Assembly: GCF_000332455.1 (NCBI RefSeq)
Contig: NZ_AOGY02000039.1
Location: 1 to 64,000, forward strand
Direction of reading: 5' to 3'
DNA length: 64,000 nt
Source: Leptospira vanthielii serovar Holland str. Waz Holland = ATCC 700522
GTDB lineage: Bacteria; Spirochaetota; Leptospiria; Leptospirales; Leptospiraceae
Shown piece after piece: positions 43,939 to 52,600 of this stretch. Position numbers and translations under genes: made by a program. Below the pieces are notes generated by a model. That model did no database searches and was not told where the DNA came from. It saw nothing but the letters and a program-made list of their open reading frames with translations. Positions within the stretch are counted from its first letter, which is position 1; the number at the start of each line of letters is the position of its first letter.

Positions 43939-44804
43939 AATCCCAAGTTTTTCTGATTCTACTCTGGATTGGTTTTAGTCTCACCAATTGTTATTCTTTA
44001 GAGAAACCATACAATTATGGGAATCCTTATCTACCGAGTCCAGAGTTTACAGAAGAGGATCCACAATTTGAAGAAGGGGAACCGGTTTGGATTTTGGACC
44101 AAACGGGGAATTGGATTTTTTCTCTTCCTTCCAAGTTAGTGCTTTGGAATCTAAAAGCAGACAACCACCATATTTCAAAAGAAACCAAAGACTATTTGAT
44201 TCGTTATATCAAAGAAAATAACCTGCGTGATGTAAAGGTTCGTTTCAACCAATATGCTCCACTTTCCGAGTGGAAACGACTTCCGAAAAATAAAAATATC
44301 AATCCTGTGGTTCGGTATTTTTTTGGATCCATTTCTTTACTGGCATACACTTTCCTTCCAGGTCGTTTGTTTGCAGGAACAATTGGCGGGGATCATTATA
44401 ATTCTTTTACAAATACAATCAATGTTTATTCGGACTTACCTCCGGTGGTCATCCATGAAGGGGGCCATGCTAAAGATTTTGCCCAAAGAGAAAAACGAAC
44501 TCTCTATGCAGCTGTTTATGCGATTCCTGTGGTGGGAGCACTTTACCATGAAGCAAGGGCCTCTGATGATGCTTTGAATTATTTTGCCGAAAAAAATGAC
44601 AGAGAACAATTAGAATCTTCCTACGAGTTACTCACTCCAGCTTATTCTACTTATGTGGGCGGCGCCATAGGAGATGTAGTGACCAATCCCATTACCGCTG
44701 TTACTGTAATACCAGGCCATATTTACGGTCGTTATAAAAAACGAGACATTGACCTGGAAATAGAAAAGAGAAAACAAAAGATCCAAATTAAGGAACCCAA
44801 GTGA
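43935..44804 (+). CDS. Lipoprotein with HExxH-type (HEGGH) metallopeptidase-like motif
   Basis: 289 residues. The signal ends FSLTNCYS (Cys19). In the second half VVIHEGGHAKDFAQREKR gives H174-E175-x-x-H178, the zinc-binding HExxH form, and YHEARASDDALNYF about 40 residues later could give the third ligand (Glu). A hydrophobic stretch (ISLLAYTFLPGRLFAG) lies just before it. A zincin-like envelope protease or a non-proteolytic metal site is inferred. The start overlaps the previous stop (ATGA) and the 3' end overlaps pyrF, a compact operon. Confidence 0.65.
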   Translation: MKSQVFLILLWIGFSLTNCYSLEKPYNYGNPYLPSPEFTEEDPQFEEGEPVWILDQTGNWIFSLPSKLVLWNLKADNHHISKETKDYLIRYIKENNLRDVKVRFNQYAPLSEWKRLPKNKNINPVVRYFFGSISLLAYTFLPGRLFAGTIGGDHYNSFTNTINVYSDLPPVVIHEGGHAKDFAQREKRTLYAAVYAIPVVGALYHEARASDDALNYFAEKNDREQLESSYELLTPAYSTYVGGAIGDVVTNPITAVTVIPGHIYGRYKKRDIDLEIEKRKQKIQIKEPK

Positions 44805-45628
44805 TTCATAAATCCCAGTTCATCCAGAAATTCAATTCACGTAGAGACTCACTTAAGTCTTTACTCTGCATTGGTCTTGATCCCGAATTAGAAAAATTAC
44901 CCAAGGTGAGTTTGGATTCCAAAGCGCCACTGGTTCATTTTACAGAAACTATCATTCGATACACACATACTTATGCGGCCGCTTGGAAACCAAACGTTGC
45001 TTTTTTTGAACGATTGGGAGCAGAAGGATATTTTGCTTTGGAATATATGGTGCGTTTAATGAAAGAAGTTTCGCCGGACGTACCCATTGTGATGGATGCA
45101 AAACGCGGGGACCTTGCCAATACCTCCAAAGAGTATGCGAAGTATTTTTTCCAAACTTTGGGTGTAGATGCTCTGACAGTAAGTCCATACATGGGCCGAG
45201 ATAGTTTGGTTCCTTATTTAGATTTAGGTGGATACATTTTTGTCCTCGGTCTTACTTCCAATCCTTCTTCTACTGACTTTCAAAAACAAAAATTGGTAGG
45301 AAAGGATATCTTTCTCTATGAAGAGGTGAGTGACCAGATGGCAAGGCTCGGGGAAGAATATCCCGATCAAGTGGGGCTTGTTGTAGGAGGAACCCATCCT
45401 TCAGAAATCAAAGCTTTACGAACACGCCATCCAGAAATGTATTTTCTTATCCCTGGGTTTGGTGCCCAAGGTGGAGATTTAGAATCCATCATTCAGGCAT
45501 CGGGAAAACGATCACTCATCAATTCTTCAAGAGGGATTACACTTAGTTCTTTAGAAGAAAACTACGGACAAGTCGCACAAAAGAAAGCAGAGGAAGTCCA
45601 CTTACAAATGAACCAACTCTTTCTCTGA
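44801..45628 (+). CDS. pyrF: Orotidine 5'-phosphate decarboxylase, subfamily 2
   Basis: Final step of UMP synthesis. 275 residues with the decarboxylase signature VIMDAKRGDLANTSKEYA (the catalytic Lys-Asp pair) and the late GFGAQGG phosphate site. Subfamily 2 enzymes of this length occur in several phyla. The GTG start overlaps the previous stop in a GTGA junction, so it is coupled to two unrelated lipoprotein genes. About 26 bases separate it from the frameshifted oxidoreductase. Confidence 0.93.
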   Translation: MIHKSQFIQKFNSRRDSLKSLLCIGLDPELEKLPKVSLDSKAPLVHFTETIIRYTHTYAAAWKPNVAFFERLGAEGYFALEYMVRLMKEVSPDVPIVMDAKRGDLANTSKEYAKYFFQTLGVDALTVSPYMGRDSLVPYLDLGGYIFVLGLTSNPSSTDFQKQKLVGKDIFLYEEVSDQMARLGEEYPDQVGLVVGGTHPSEIKALRTRHPEMYFLIPGFGAQGGDLESIIQASGKRSLINSSRGITLSSLEENYGQVAQKKAEEVHLQMNQLFL

Positions 45629-45654
45629 CGGTCTAATCACCAACAGGGAAACAA

Positions 45655-46927
45655 GTGAAAGAACGATTAGCCATTGTTGGTACAGGAATCGCAGGTCTCG
45701 GTTCCGCCTACTTTTTAAAAAATGATTTTGATTTAACGATTTTTGACAGTGCCGATTATATCGGCGGTCATACCAATACAGTTATGGTAGAAGAGGATGG
45801 AGTTTCCATTCCGATTGATACTGGGTTTATTGTATTCAATCATGTCACCTATCCCAATTTACTTAGACTTTTCCAAACTTTAGATGTTCCAACAAAAAAA
45901 GTCGGACATGTCTTTTAGCGTTCAACATGATCCCACCAAATTAGAGTTTTGTGGATCGGGGCTTTCAGGGCTTTTCGCACAGAAAAAAAATCTTTTTCGG
46001 CCTAGGTATTTGAAGATGTTACTGGAGATCGACCGGTTTAACAAATCAGCACCGAAGATTTTGGAAGATCCGAAATATGATACTTGGAATTTGGGTAAGT
46101 ATATGGAGGCTTTTGGGTTTGGGAAAGACATCCTGAATTTTTATCTGATCCCCATGAGTTCTGCCGTTTGGTCCACTCCTCCCGATTTGATGTTAGAATT
46201 TCCTGCAAAGTCACTCATCCGTTTTTTTTACAACCATGGATTTTTGGGACTGAATACCCAACACCAATGGTATACGGTGGACGGAGGATCGCATGAGTAT
46301 AGCAAACGAATCATCGCTCCCATTAAGGATCGTTTTCGTCTGAACACTCCAGTGAAACAAGTGAACCGGGCAGCTGATGGCAAGGTGGAACTTGTGTTTG
46401 GTGAAGGAAAAAAAGAGATCTTTGATAAAGTTTTACTTGCGACTCACGGCCATATTTCTGCGAAATTGTTAGGAAATCCGACAAAATTAGAGAGTGAGTT
46501 ACTCCCTCTCTACCGTTACCAAAATAATACAGCAACACTTCATACCGATGCCAGCGATATGCCAAAAATCCCATCCTGTTGGTCGAGTTGGAATTACAAA
46601 ATTGTCGAAGGGACTAGTGGAAAACAGGAACCATATACTATCTATTGGATGAACCGATTGCAAAATGTTTCCAAAAAAAGAAATTATTTTGTGACAATCA
46701 ATGATCCAGGTAGGGTGGCAAAAGACAAAATCATTAAAAAAATTGATTATGAACACCCACTATTTTCTGTAGAAGCATCTCTTGGTCAAAATCGTCTGCC
46801 CGAGTTAAACGAATCAGGGCCAATCTACTACGCTGGGGCTTACTTTCGGTATGGGTTCCATGAAGATGGATTTTTATCTGCCGTAAATGCCTCTCGGAGC
46901 ATTCTAAAAAGGGATCCATGGACTTAA
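45655..46927 (+). pseudogene. FAD-dependent amine-oxidase-type oxidoreductase, frameshifted
   Basis: Two reading frames together give a roughly 420-residue FAD oxidoreductase. Segment one (45655-45918) starts with GTG (AGGGA upstream) and holds the dinucleotide motif IVGTGIAGLGSAYFL and GGHTNTV; it ends early in TAG. Segment two continues one frame ahead from about 45902 with SDMSFSVQHDP to the stop at 46927 and ends with the usual C-terminal FAD-binding stretch (GPIYYAGAYFRYGFHEDGF). The join lies at a run of seven A (45894-45900); six would restore VPTKKSDMSFSV. A real mutation, transcriptional slippage or a sequencing error can all explain it. Neighbours DUF1365 and CFA-synthase-like genes follow with overlaps. 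Confidence 0.8.
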
Positions 46928-47736
46928 ACTCTTGTATGTATGAAGCGGATGTGTTCCACATGCGAACCGCACCCACACCTAACAAATTTCAATATAGGAT
47001 TTTTAATTTTTATTTGGATTTATCGGAAATAGACCAGTTGTCCCACAAAAGCGTTTGGTTTTCTAGAAACCGCTGGAACCTTTTTTCCTTTTATGACAAA
47101 GACCATATCCAGTTTGGAAAAGAGAACGTTTATGAAAACATAAAGGCCTTTCTTACAGCATCGGGGGTCTCAAACATTGGAAAGATATTTCTATTAACCA
47201 ACCTGCGGGTACTCGGATATGTGTTCAACCCGGTAAGCTTTTACTTTTGTTATGACAGTTCTGGTGAACCACTTGTTTCGATTGCAGAAGTGGGGAATAC
47301 CTTTGGAGAGATCAAACCTTATGTTGGTTATTTTAAACAGGCCAAAGGTACGATTGCAAATCCTGAGGTGTACATCCGAGAACAAAAGAATTTTTATGTC
47401 TCTCCTTTCATTCCGATAGATTCCGAATTTGAGTTTCGATTGAATGTACCAAAAGAACAATTACAGATTGGTGTCGACTCTTTTGAAAATGGGAAACGAA
47501 TACTTACTACTTCCTTTCTTGGAAAAAAAATTCCATTTCATTCAAAATACTTATTAAAACTTTTTGCCCAATTTCCATTCGTCACCGTCAAAATAATAAC
47601 ATTGATTCATTGGCAAGCTTTCAAGTTATGGATCAAAAAAATTCCGTACATTCAGAAAAACCAAAACTTAGAGAAACAAACAGGAGTTACCCTTGGAAAA
47701 ATTACAGAACCAGTCCCTCTTACAAGACACGATTGA
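46918..47736 (+). CDS. DUF1365-family protein
   Basis: 272 residues, cytoplasmic or peripheral. The family shape is clear: an N-terminal MYEADVFHMRTAPTPNKFQYRIFNFYLDLSE (in pieces), a LTNLRVLGYVFNPVSFYFCYD block and a C-terminal LIHWQAFKLWIKKIPY. Its activity is not known; it is nearly always found between an FAD oxidoreductase and a cyclopropane-fatty-acid-synthase-like methyltransferase, as here, and is thought to act on membrane acyl chains. The ATG overlaps the oxidoreductase stop by 10 bases; AGGG precedes it. Confidence 0.85.
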   Translation: MDLNSCMYEADVFHMRTAPTPNKFQYRIFNFYLDLSEIDQLSHKSVWFSRNRWNLFSFYDKDHIQFGKENVYENIKAFLTASGVSNIGKIFLLTNLRVLGYVFNPVSFYFCYDSSGEPLVSIAEVGNTFGEIKPYVGYFKQAKGTIANPEVYIREQKNFYVSPFIPIDSEFEFRLNVPKEQLQIGVDSFENGKRILTTSFLGKKIPFHSKYLLKLFAQFPFVTVKIITLIHWQAFKLWIKKIPYIQKNQNLEKQTGVTLGKITEPVPLTRHD

Positions 47737-49006
47737 TTCAGAACTTTTTACCGAATTAAAGAACAAGTCTACCGTTGAACAATTCCCTATTTATAGGAAA
47801 ATATTTTTTAAAGCAATGAGTTCCATGAAGAGAGGATCCCTTCGAATGATCCTCCCTGATGGAGAACAAGTGATTATTGGAGATCCCAATTCTTCAGTAG
47901 ATTCAAAATTTCATTCAGCACTTGTTCATGTAAAAAATCCAGTTTTTTTCAAGAAATCAGTGTTATACGGTGACATTGGATTTTCAGAATCTTATTTAAC
48001 GGGAGATTGGGACACCGACTCCATCGAAAATGTGATTTCATGGTTTATATTCAATGTGGATGATAGTCCTAACCTTTCGGGTGCGAAGAAAAAACTATTT
48101 CACTTGGATTTGTTTAATTTAGGTAACAAATTCCTACATTTTCTGCGAAAGAACACCTTAACAGGGAGTAAAAAAAATATCGTAGAACATTATGATTTAG
48201 GGAACAAGTTTTATAAATTGTTTTTAGATCCAACGATGACTTATAGTTCTGCTTATTTTGAATCTTTGGAAGAGACACTAGAAGAGGCTCAAACTAAGAA
48301 GGTAGATAAACTTTGCCAAAAGTTAAAACTGAATCCAGCCGACCATCTTTTGGAAATTGGAAGTGGTTGGGGGTTTTTATCGATCCATGCGGCAAAAAAG
48401 TATGGATGTCGAGTCACTACAGTCACTCTTTCCGAAGAACAATATGTTTATGCTAAGGAAAGGATTCAGAAAGAAGGACTTTCTGACAAAATAGAAATTC
48501 GGATTCAAGACTATCGCCAAATTGAGGGACAGTTTACTAAGATTGTTTCTGTAGAGATGTTAGAGGCAGTAGGGGATGCATATTATGAAACCTTCTTTCA
48601 GAAATGCCAAAACCTTCTGACAAGAGAGGGAATTATGGCTTTCCAAGTCATCACTTGTCCTGATTCAAGATTTACATCCTTTAAAAATGGAATTGATTTC
48701 ATTCAGAAACATATTTTCCCTGGTTCTCTTTTGCCTTCCGTTGGGCGGATGAACCAAGCCATCAATCGGACAGGAGATATGTATCTTTTTCATTTAGAAG
48801 ATATGGGCTTTAGTTATGCGAAGACTTTACGGGTTTGGTTAAAGGCATTTGAAGAAAATCTGTCAGAGGTAAAAAACCAAGGTTACAGTGAAACTTTTAT
48901 TAGAAAGTGGAGATACTATTTAGCTTATTGTGCGGCTGCTTTCCAGATGAGAAATATCAGTGTCATCCAGTCTGTATATGTTAGGCCAAACAATCTAAAT
49001 ATCTAA
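47693..49006 (+). CDS. cfa: Cyclopropane-fatty-acyl-phospholipid synthase family methyltransferase
   Basis: 437 residues. Uses S-adenosylmethionine to add a methylene or methyl group to unsaturated acyl chains of membrane phospholipids. An N-terminal helical domain precedes the methyltransferase core with the SAM loop LLEIGSGWGFLSIHAAKKYG, then VTLSEEQYVYAKER and a YDLGNKFYKLFLDPTMTYS block. The TTG start at 47693 lies inside the DUF1365 gene (44-base overlap), preceded by AGGAG at six-base spacing. A perfect hairpin follows the stop. The exact product (cyclopropane, methylated or furan precursor) cannot be read from sequence. Confidence 0.88.
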   Translation: MEKLQNQSLLQDTIDSELFTELKNKSTVEQFPIYRKIFFKAMSSMKRGSLRMILPDGEQVIIGDPNSSVDSKFHSALVHVKNPVFFKKSVLYGDIGFSESYLTGDWDTDSIENVISWFIFNVDDSPNLSGAKKKLFHLDLFNLGNKFLHFLRKNTLTGSKKNIVEHYDLGNKFYKLFLDPTMTYSSAYFESLEETLEEAQTKKVDKLCQKLKLNPADHLLEIGSGWGFLSIHAAKKYGCRVTTVTLSEEQYVYAKERIQKEGLSDKIEIRIQDYRQIEGQFTKIVSVEMLEAVGDAYYETFFQKCQNLLTREGIMAFQVITCPDSRFTSFKNGIDFIQKHIFPGSLLPSVGRMNQAINRTGDMYLFHLEDMGFSYAKTLRVWLKAFEENLSEVKNQGYSETFIRKWRYYLAYCAAAFQMRNISVIQSVYVRPNNLNI

Positions 49007-49018
49007 ATTGGATCAGTC

Positions 49019-49055
49019 GGAAACTACCGGTTTGGAAGTCTGACTGGTAGTTTCC
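49019..49055 (+). terminator. Hairpin after the lipid-modification operon
   Basis: GGAAACTACC (49019-49028) pairs perfectly with GGTAGTTTCC (49046-49055) over a 17-base loop. It closes the operon 13 bases after the cfa stop. No U-run follows. Confidence 0.65.
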
Positions 49056-49106
49056 TATCCAAAAAACATCTTGCCAAAGAAAACCCAAATCTTTACTACT
49101 CTGTCT

Positions 49107-49562
49107 ATGAGAGAAACGAAGTCTGTATTTACCTTTGATGAACCAATAGAAAAATTGTGGTCGGGTGTTACCGTCTATGAAGTGTTAGTCCATTGGTTGG
49201 CGGATGAGGTGAAAGGAAGACCAAAGGTTGGTGGTGATTTTTCATGGACCTGGAAATTGGGACTCGAAGGTGATTTTACCACTCATGGGATCTATAAAAA
49301 AATCGAACCATTAAAAGAGTTGGTTATGGAGTGGAAAGACCATCCTGCAGATCCCACTGGTACAATTTATTTGCAATTATTATTCGAATCTATGGGACCA
49401 AACCAGTCAAAACTAACCATTGTTAATGGAGGATTTCCTGATGGGGATGGTTCCGATGTGTGGATTGATGGGGCAAAAGAAGCATGGGATGGACAGGCGA
49501 TTCACTTAAAAGACTTTCTAAAACAAAATCCAGATATCACAAAATTTTTTAAAAAGACTTGA
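49107..49562 (+). CDS. SRPBCC (AHSA1/START-like) protein
   Basis: About 151 residues from the ATG at 49107; a TTG at 49071 would add 12 residues but lies 16 bases after a terminator stem. The pattern (FTFDEPIEKLWSGVTVYEVL, then DFSWTWKLGLEGDFTTHG and YLQLLFESMGPNQSKLTIVNGG) is a polyketide-cyclase/AHSA1-like fold that binds hydrophobic ligands. It has no strong ribosome site at either start. It is not clearly part of the lipid operon. Confidence 0.7.
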   Translation: MRETKSVFTFDEPIEKLWSGVTVYEVLVHWLADEVKGRPKVGGDFSWTWKLGLEGDFTTHGIYKKIEPLKELVMEWKDHPADPTGTIYLQLLFESMGPNQSKLTIVNGGFPDGDGSDVWIDGAKEAWDGQAIHLKDFLKQNPDITKFFKKT

Positions 49563-49620
49563 TCTCTAGGGCCTTTCTAAAATCCTGGTAAAAGTAAGGG
49601 TTGTTAAGGAGGGTTGGAAG

Positions 49621-49983
49621 ATGGAATATCCCGAATTGGAAACGTATTTCCAGAAATTAACTGATATAACAGACCGTATCGCAATGATGAACAATCATTT
49701 TGATGCGACACCTGAGATCGACATACCACAGTTATCTGAGTTTTACAGTGACATTCAGTCAAAGGACTGGGAGAATACGGACAGAGAGTACTATGAACTC
49801 TTTACTAGTTATTTTACCTTTCATGTGAAGACTGTGGAAGAAATCATTCAAGAAGCTCGTGAGATTTTGAACCCGGAAAACCGGGAATACGTAAAAAAAT
49901 TAGTAAGCCATGTCCGAACTTCGGATGATTGGTTTGTAAGTCTAAAAAAGAAACGCAAACTCGCTCGCACCCAAGTCGCTTAA
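49621..49983 (+). CDS. Small helical protein of unknown function
   Basis: Unrecognised, 120 residues, soluble and mostly helical, with a basic C-terminus (SLKKKRKLARTQVA). An excellent ribosome site AAGGAGGG lies eight bases ahead of the ATG, so it is probably well translated. Acidic residues dominate the middle (DREYYELFTSYFTF, EEIIQEAREI). A stem with one G-U pair follows at 49992-50017. No neighbour suggests a role. Confidence 0.65.
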   Translation: MEYPELETYFQKLTDITDRIAMMNNHFDATPEIDIPQLSEFYSDIQSKDWENTDREYYELFTSYFTFHVKTVEEIIQEAREILNPENREYVKKLVSHVRTSDDWFVSLKKKRKLARTQVA

Positions 49984-49991
49984 ACTTTTGA

Positions 49992-50017
49992 CTCCCTCGA
50001 ACGAAACCTCGGGGGAG
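49992..50017 (+). terminator. Stem-loop after the small helical gene
   Basis: CTCCCTCGA (49992-50000) pairs with TCGGGGGAG (50009-50017), nine pairs with one G-U, eight-base loop. No U-run follows, so termination is only likely. Confidence 0.45.
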
Positions 50018-50067
50018 CCACCTCAATTCGCTTTACAATTAAATCCATTTCCTTTCTCCTTTCAGAT

Positions 50068-51129
50068 ATGCTCAAGGCACGGTTTCTTTTTTACCCGGTA
50101 ATCCTTTTATTATTTTTGTTTTTAGTCGATTCTATATTTCGAATCCCCTATATCCAGACAATTACCAAAATCGATTTAACGGCGGTTAACTATAAGGCAA
50201 AATCAGATTTTCTAAAAAAGTTGGTCTCTGAAAAACCAGGAGTCCATTCTCCCAAAACAAAAAAAATCATGTTAATTTTGGGATCCTCGCGCCTTCTCTA
50301 TTTTGATCATGATGAATTAGTTTCTTTTTATCCCGATTGGGAGATTTATAATCTTTCTTCTGCTGTGACTACTCCTGCCTATTACGACTTTCAATTGACA
50401 AAGGTATTGGATGCGGGCATCAAACCAGATTTGGTGATTATGGAAACCGATCCTAACCAATTTAACCAAAATTCGGTATTCAAAAGTTCTAACCTTACCT
50501 ATAGTTTTGATCTATCTTATGTAATTTCTAATTTTAGTTTGTTTGGGAAGGATCATGTTTCTTTTTTTCTTGGCCGTAAACTTTTCGCTGTAGGAACTTA
50601 TAAACCTTATATCGACCAAATGTGGAGGAACTACAAAAACCCGTTTTTAGAGAATGCCTTTGTCATGCATAAGGATACTTATGATTATATTTTATCTCAC
50701 AATGGAAATGGATTGTCTCCTGTAGATAATTATATGGAAAAGGATTCCAATTCCTTACAAATGACAAGCCACAGAACTTTGGATTGGTTATTCGCATCTT
50801 ATGTTCGTAGTCAGATGCAGTTTGGTTTTTACGAAAAAATTTTGAACCGTTTGCATACAGAAAAAATAAAAACGATTGTAGTATGGCCTCTTTCCTCGCC
50901 AGACTTTGAAACTTTGATGGAAAAAGAAGTTTTGGTGAAATCTTGGGAGAAAGAAATTGATGAACTTACGGGTAAGTATAATTTCCCACTTTTAAAATTA
51001 AAAAAAGACCCGTCTTACACGTGCAATGCGTTCGCCGATGGTGGTCACGTAGCAAAGGATTGTTATCGTAGTTTGATGCGATCTATTCTATTGGAATACT
51101 TTCGAAAGTACGAGCCGAATCATTTGTAA
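50068..51129 (+). CDS. DUF1574-family SGNH-like protein
   Basis: 353 residues with one N-terminal membrane anchor (FLFYPVILLLFLFLVDSIF), the rest periplasmic. The block MLILGSSRLLYFDHDEL has the GxS of SGNH hydrolases, and a late ADGGHVAKDC may carry the Asp-x-x-His pair. DUF1574 is concentrated in Leptospira; relatives include DltD/AlgX-like acyltransferases that modify surface glycans. It opens the glycan-like cluster, although the next gene is convergent and overlaps it by 47 bases. Confidence 0.7.
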   Translation: MLKARFLFYPVILLLFLFLVDSIFRIPYIQTITKIDLTAVNYKAKSDFLKKLVSEKPGVHSPKTKKIMLILGSSRLLYFDHDELVSFYPDWEIYNLSSAVTTPAYYDFQLTKVLDAGIKPDLVIMETDPNQFNQNSVFKSSNLTYSFDLSYVISNFSLFGKDHVSFFLGRKLFAVGTYKPYIDQMWRNYKNPFLENAFVMHKDTYDYILSHNGNGLSPVDNYMEKDSNSLQMTSHRTLDWLFASYVRSQMQFGFYEKILNRLHTEKIKTIVVWPLSSPDFETLMEKEVLVKSWEKEIDELTGKYNFPLLKLKKDPSYTCNAFADGGHVAKDCYRSLMRSILLEYFRKYEPNHL

Positions 51130-52600
51130 ACTCAATCCCACAAATGGGTGTTGGTCCAGTTGTTGGAGTTTCTTCGATTACTGATTTGAGGGACCGAGGT
51201 TTTTTGGGAATTGTAGGTGTGGTTCCTTCTTCGTTTGTCTGTACATACTTAACACTAACATTGAGTCCCGCAGGAGAATCTGCCCAAAAGAAGACCCCCT
51301 TTGTACTTCCAGCCGCCACTCGTCCATAATTCTTTCTCGTGCTCCCTGGAACGGTTGGAGTTGCTGTATTGTAAAAGTTTGTAGAGCCTTGTTTGATTGA
51401 TGAGCGACTGACTGTCGGTAAAACTGGATTTGCAATGATCCTTAAGAGAGAAGGGCTATTTGCCAAAAGATAATTTCCAGAAGCAGAAGATAAATCGACT
51501 GGAGTGGCTGCGGCACCATCGGCATTTACGTATTCTACGGAAGACAGATTGTTCGTAAGTCCAAAACTTTGTGTTACAAGTAGGGCATACATTCGAAAGA
51601 ATACCTCTGAATTTTGAGAGCCAAGTAGGGTGGAATTAAAATTTGGAGCGGATCGAAATAAACTAATTAGATTTCCTGTTGTATTTGCCCGAGTTCCACC
51701 TGAACCAATCACAGTAGTCTTAAAAAAGTTTTGTTTTTCTGCTTCTGTAGTTCCGGAACTATCATACAAGTAACGCATAAATACATAAGCAAATGAATAT
51801 TGTTTTAAGATATCGGAACTGCTATTGTCCCAGTCGAGAAGGGATACTCCGTTAATGCCATCTAAACAACGAGAGTCGGTCACACCCGAATAACAATCCA
51901 TACGGCTGTTTTGTGGTCCATACCCTGCAATGTCGCTTGCGACTTCACTTGTTCCTTCATTGATCCAAATTTCATCGTTATGATTTACGGCACGCATTCT
52001 TGGGAATCGAAGTAAGTGTTGGAATTCGTGAGCTGCGGTGGAAGCAAACGCATTTGGATCGCGAGTAAGTGCTGCTATCAGTTCTTTTCCATCCATATAC
52101 AAAACTTCTGCATAATTGGATCGAACGCGGGACAAAAAATTGTCGGGAAAAAAATTAATGGGGTCGTAGTATCCAGCCACATAAGCACTGTTTGCCGTTG
52201 CTCCATCCCTAATGTCCATCACGAGGATTTTTACCTTACCATCGGCATCAACATCACTAGGTGTACCAAATGTTGCTATGAGTTTGGGATAAGTGGTTGT
52301 ATCAAAATCGCGAGCAAACTTTACTAAGTCGTAGTTAACGGATAAAGATCTTTCTTTATACACTTCAACATTGGTTCCAGAACTGACTAAATCCACGGGA
52401 ACACAGACACTACTTTGTGAGACTAAATCTCTAGCCCAAAGATCGGGCCCATTCATACAACTACCACCGAGTAATGAGTACAATCCGAGGAGAAGGATAA
52501 GATCGTCATTTTTTTCTTTTTGGGAATTTAGCGGATTGCAATACGACGTGAATGATGTTATGAAGATGATAGGAATAAGGATCAGTCGTTTTAAATGCAT
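51083..52600 (-). CDS. M30 (hyicolysin)-type metalloprotease lipoprotein
   Basis: 505 residues. The lipoprotein signal ends TSFTSYCNP (Cys21). The zinc motif AAHEFQHLLRF gives H191-E192-x-x-H195 and the Glu of INEGTSEVASDIAGY follows about 20 residues later, as in M30 peptidases. The C-terminal part is Ser/Thr/Pro-rich with beta-strand repeats (GTRANTTGN, TPTVPGSTRK). The ribosome site AGGA sits five bases before the ATG. The start codon touches that of the divergent gene at 52595 in ATGCAT. A surface or secreted protease is likely. Confidence 0.82.
   Translation of the reverse strand: MHLKRLILIPIIFITSFTSYCNPLNSQKEKNDDLILLLGLYSLLGGSCMNGPDLWARDLVSQSSVCVPVDLVSSGTNVEVYKERSLSVNYDLVKFARDFDTTTYPKLIATFGTPSDVDADGKVKILVMDIRDGATANSAYVAGYYDPINFFPDNFLSRVRSNYAEVLYMDGKELIAALTRDPNAFASTAAHEFQHLLRFPRMRAVNHNDEIWINEGTSEVASDIAGYGPQNSRMDCYSGVTDSRCLDGINGVSLLDWDNSSSDILKQYSFAYVFMRYLYDSSGTTEAEKQNFFKTTVIGSGGTRANTTGNLISLFRSAPNFNSTLLGSQNSEVFFRMYALLVTQSFGLTNNLSSVEYVNADGAAATPVDLSSASGNYLLANSPSLLRIIANPVLPTVSRSSIKQGSTNFYNTATPTVPGSTRKNYGRVAAGSTKGVFFWADSPAGLNVSVKYVQTNEEGTTPTIPKKPRSLKSVIEETPTTGPTPICGIEFTNDSARTFESIPIE

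Noticed and set aside
45884..45925. Programmed -1 frameshift (dnaX-type A-rich slippery site) in the FAD oxidoreductase
   Set aside because: The frames require +1 (or loss of one A), not -1, so a classical -1 heptamer cannot join them; slippage on A7 or mutation fits better.
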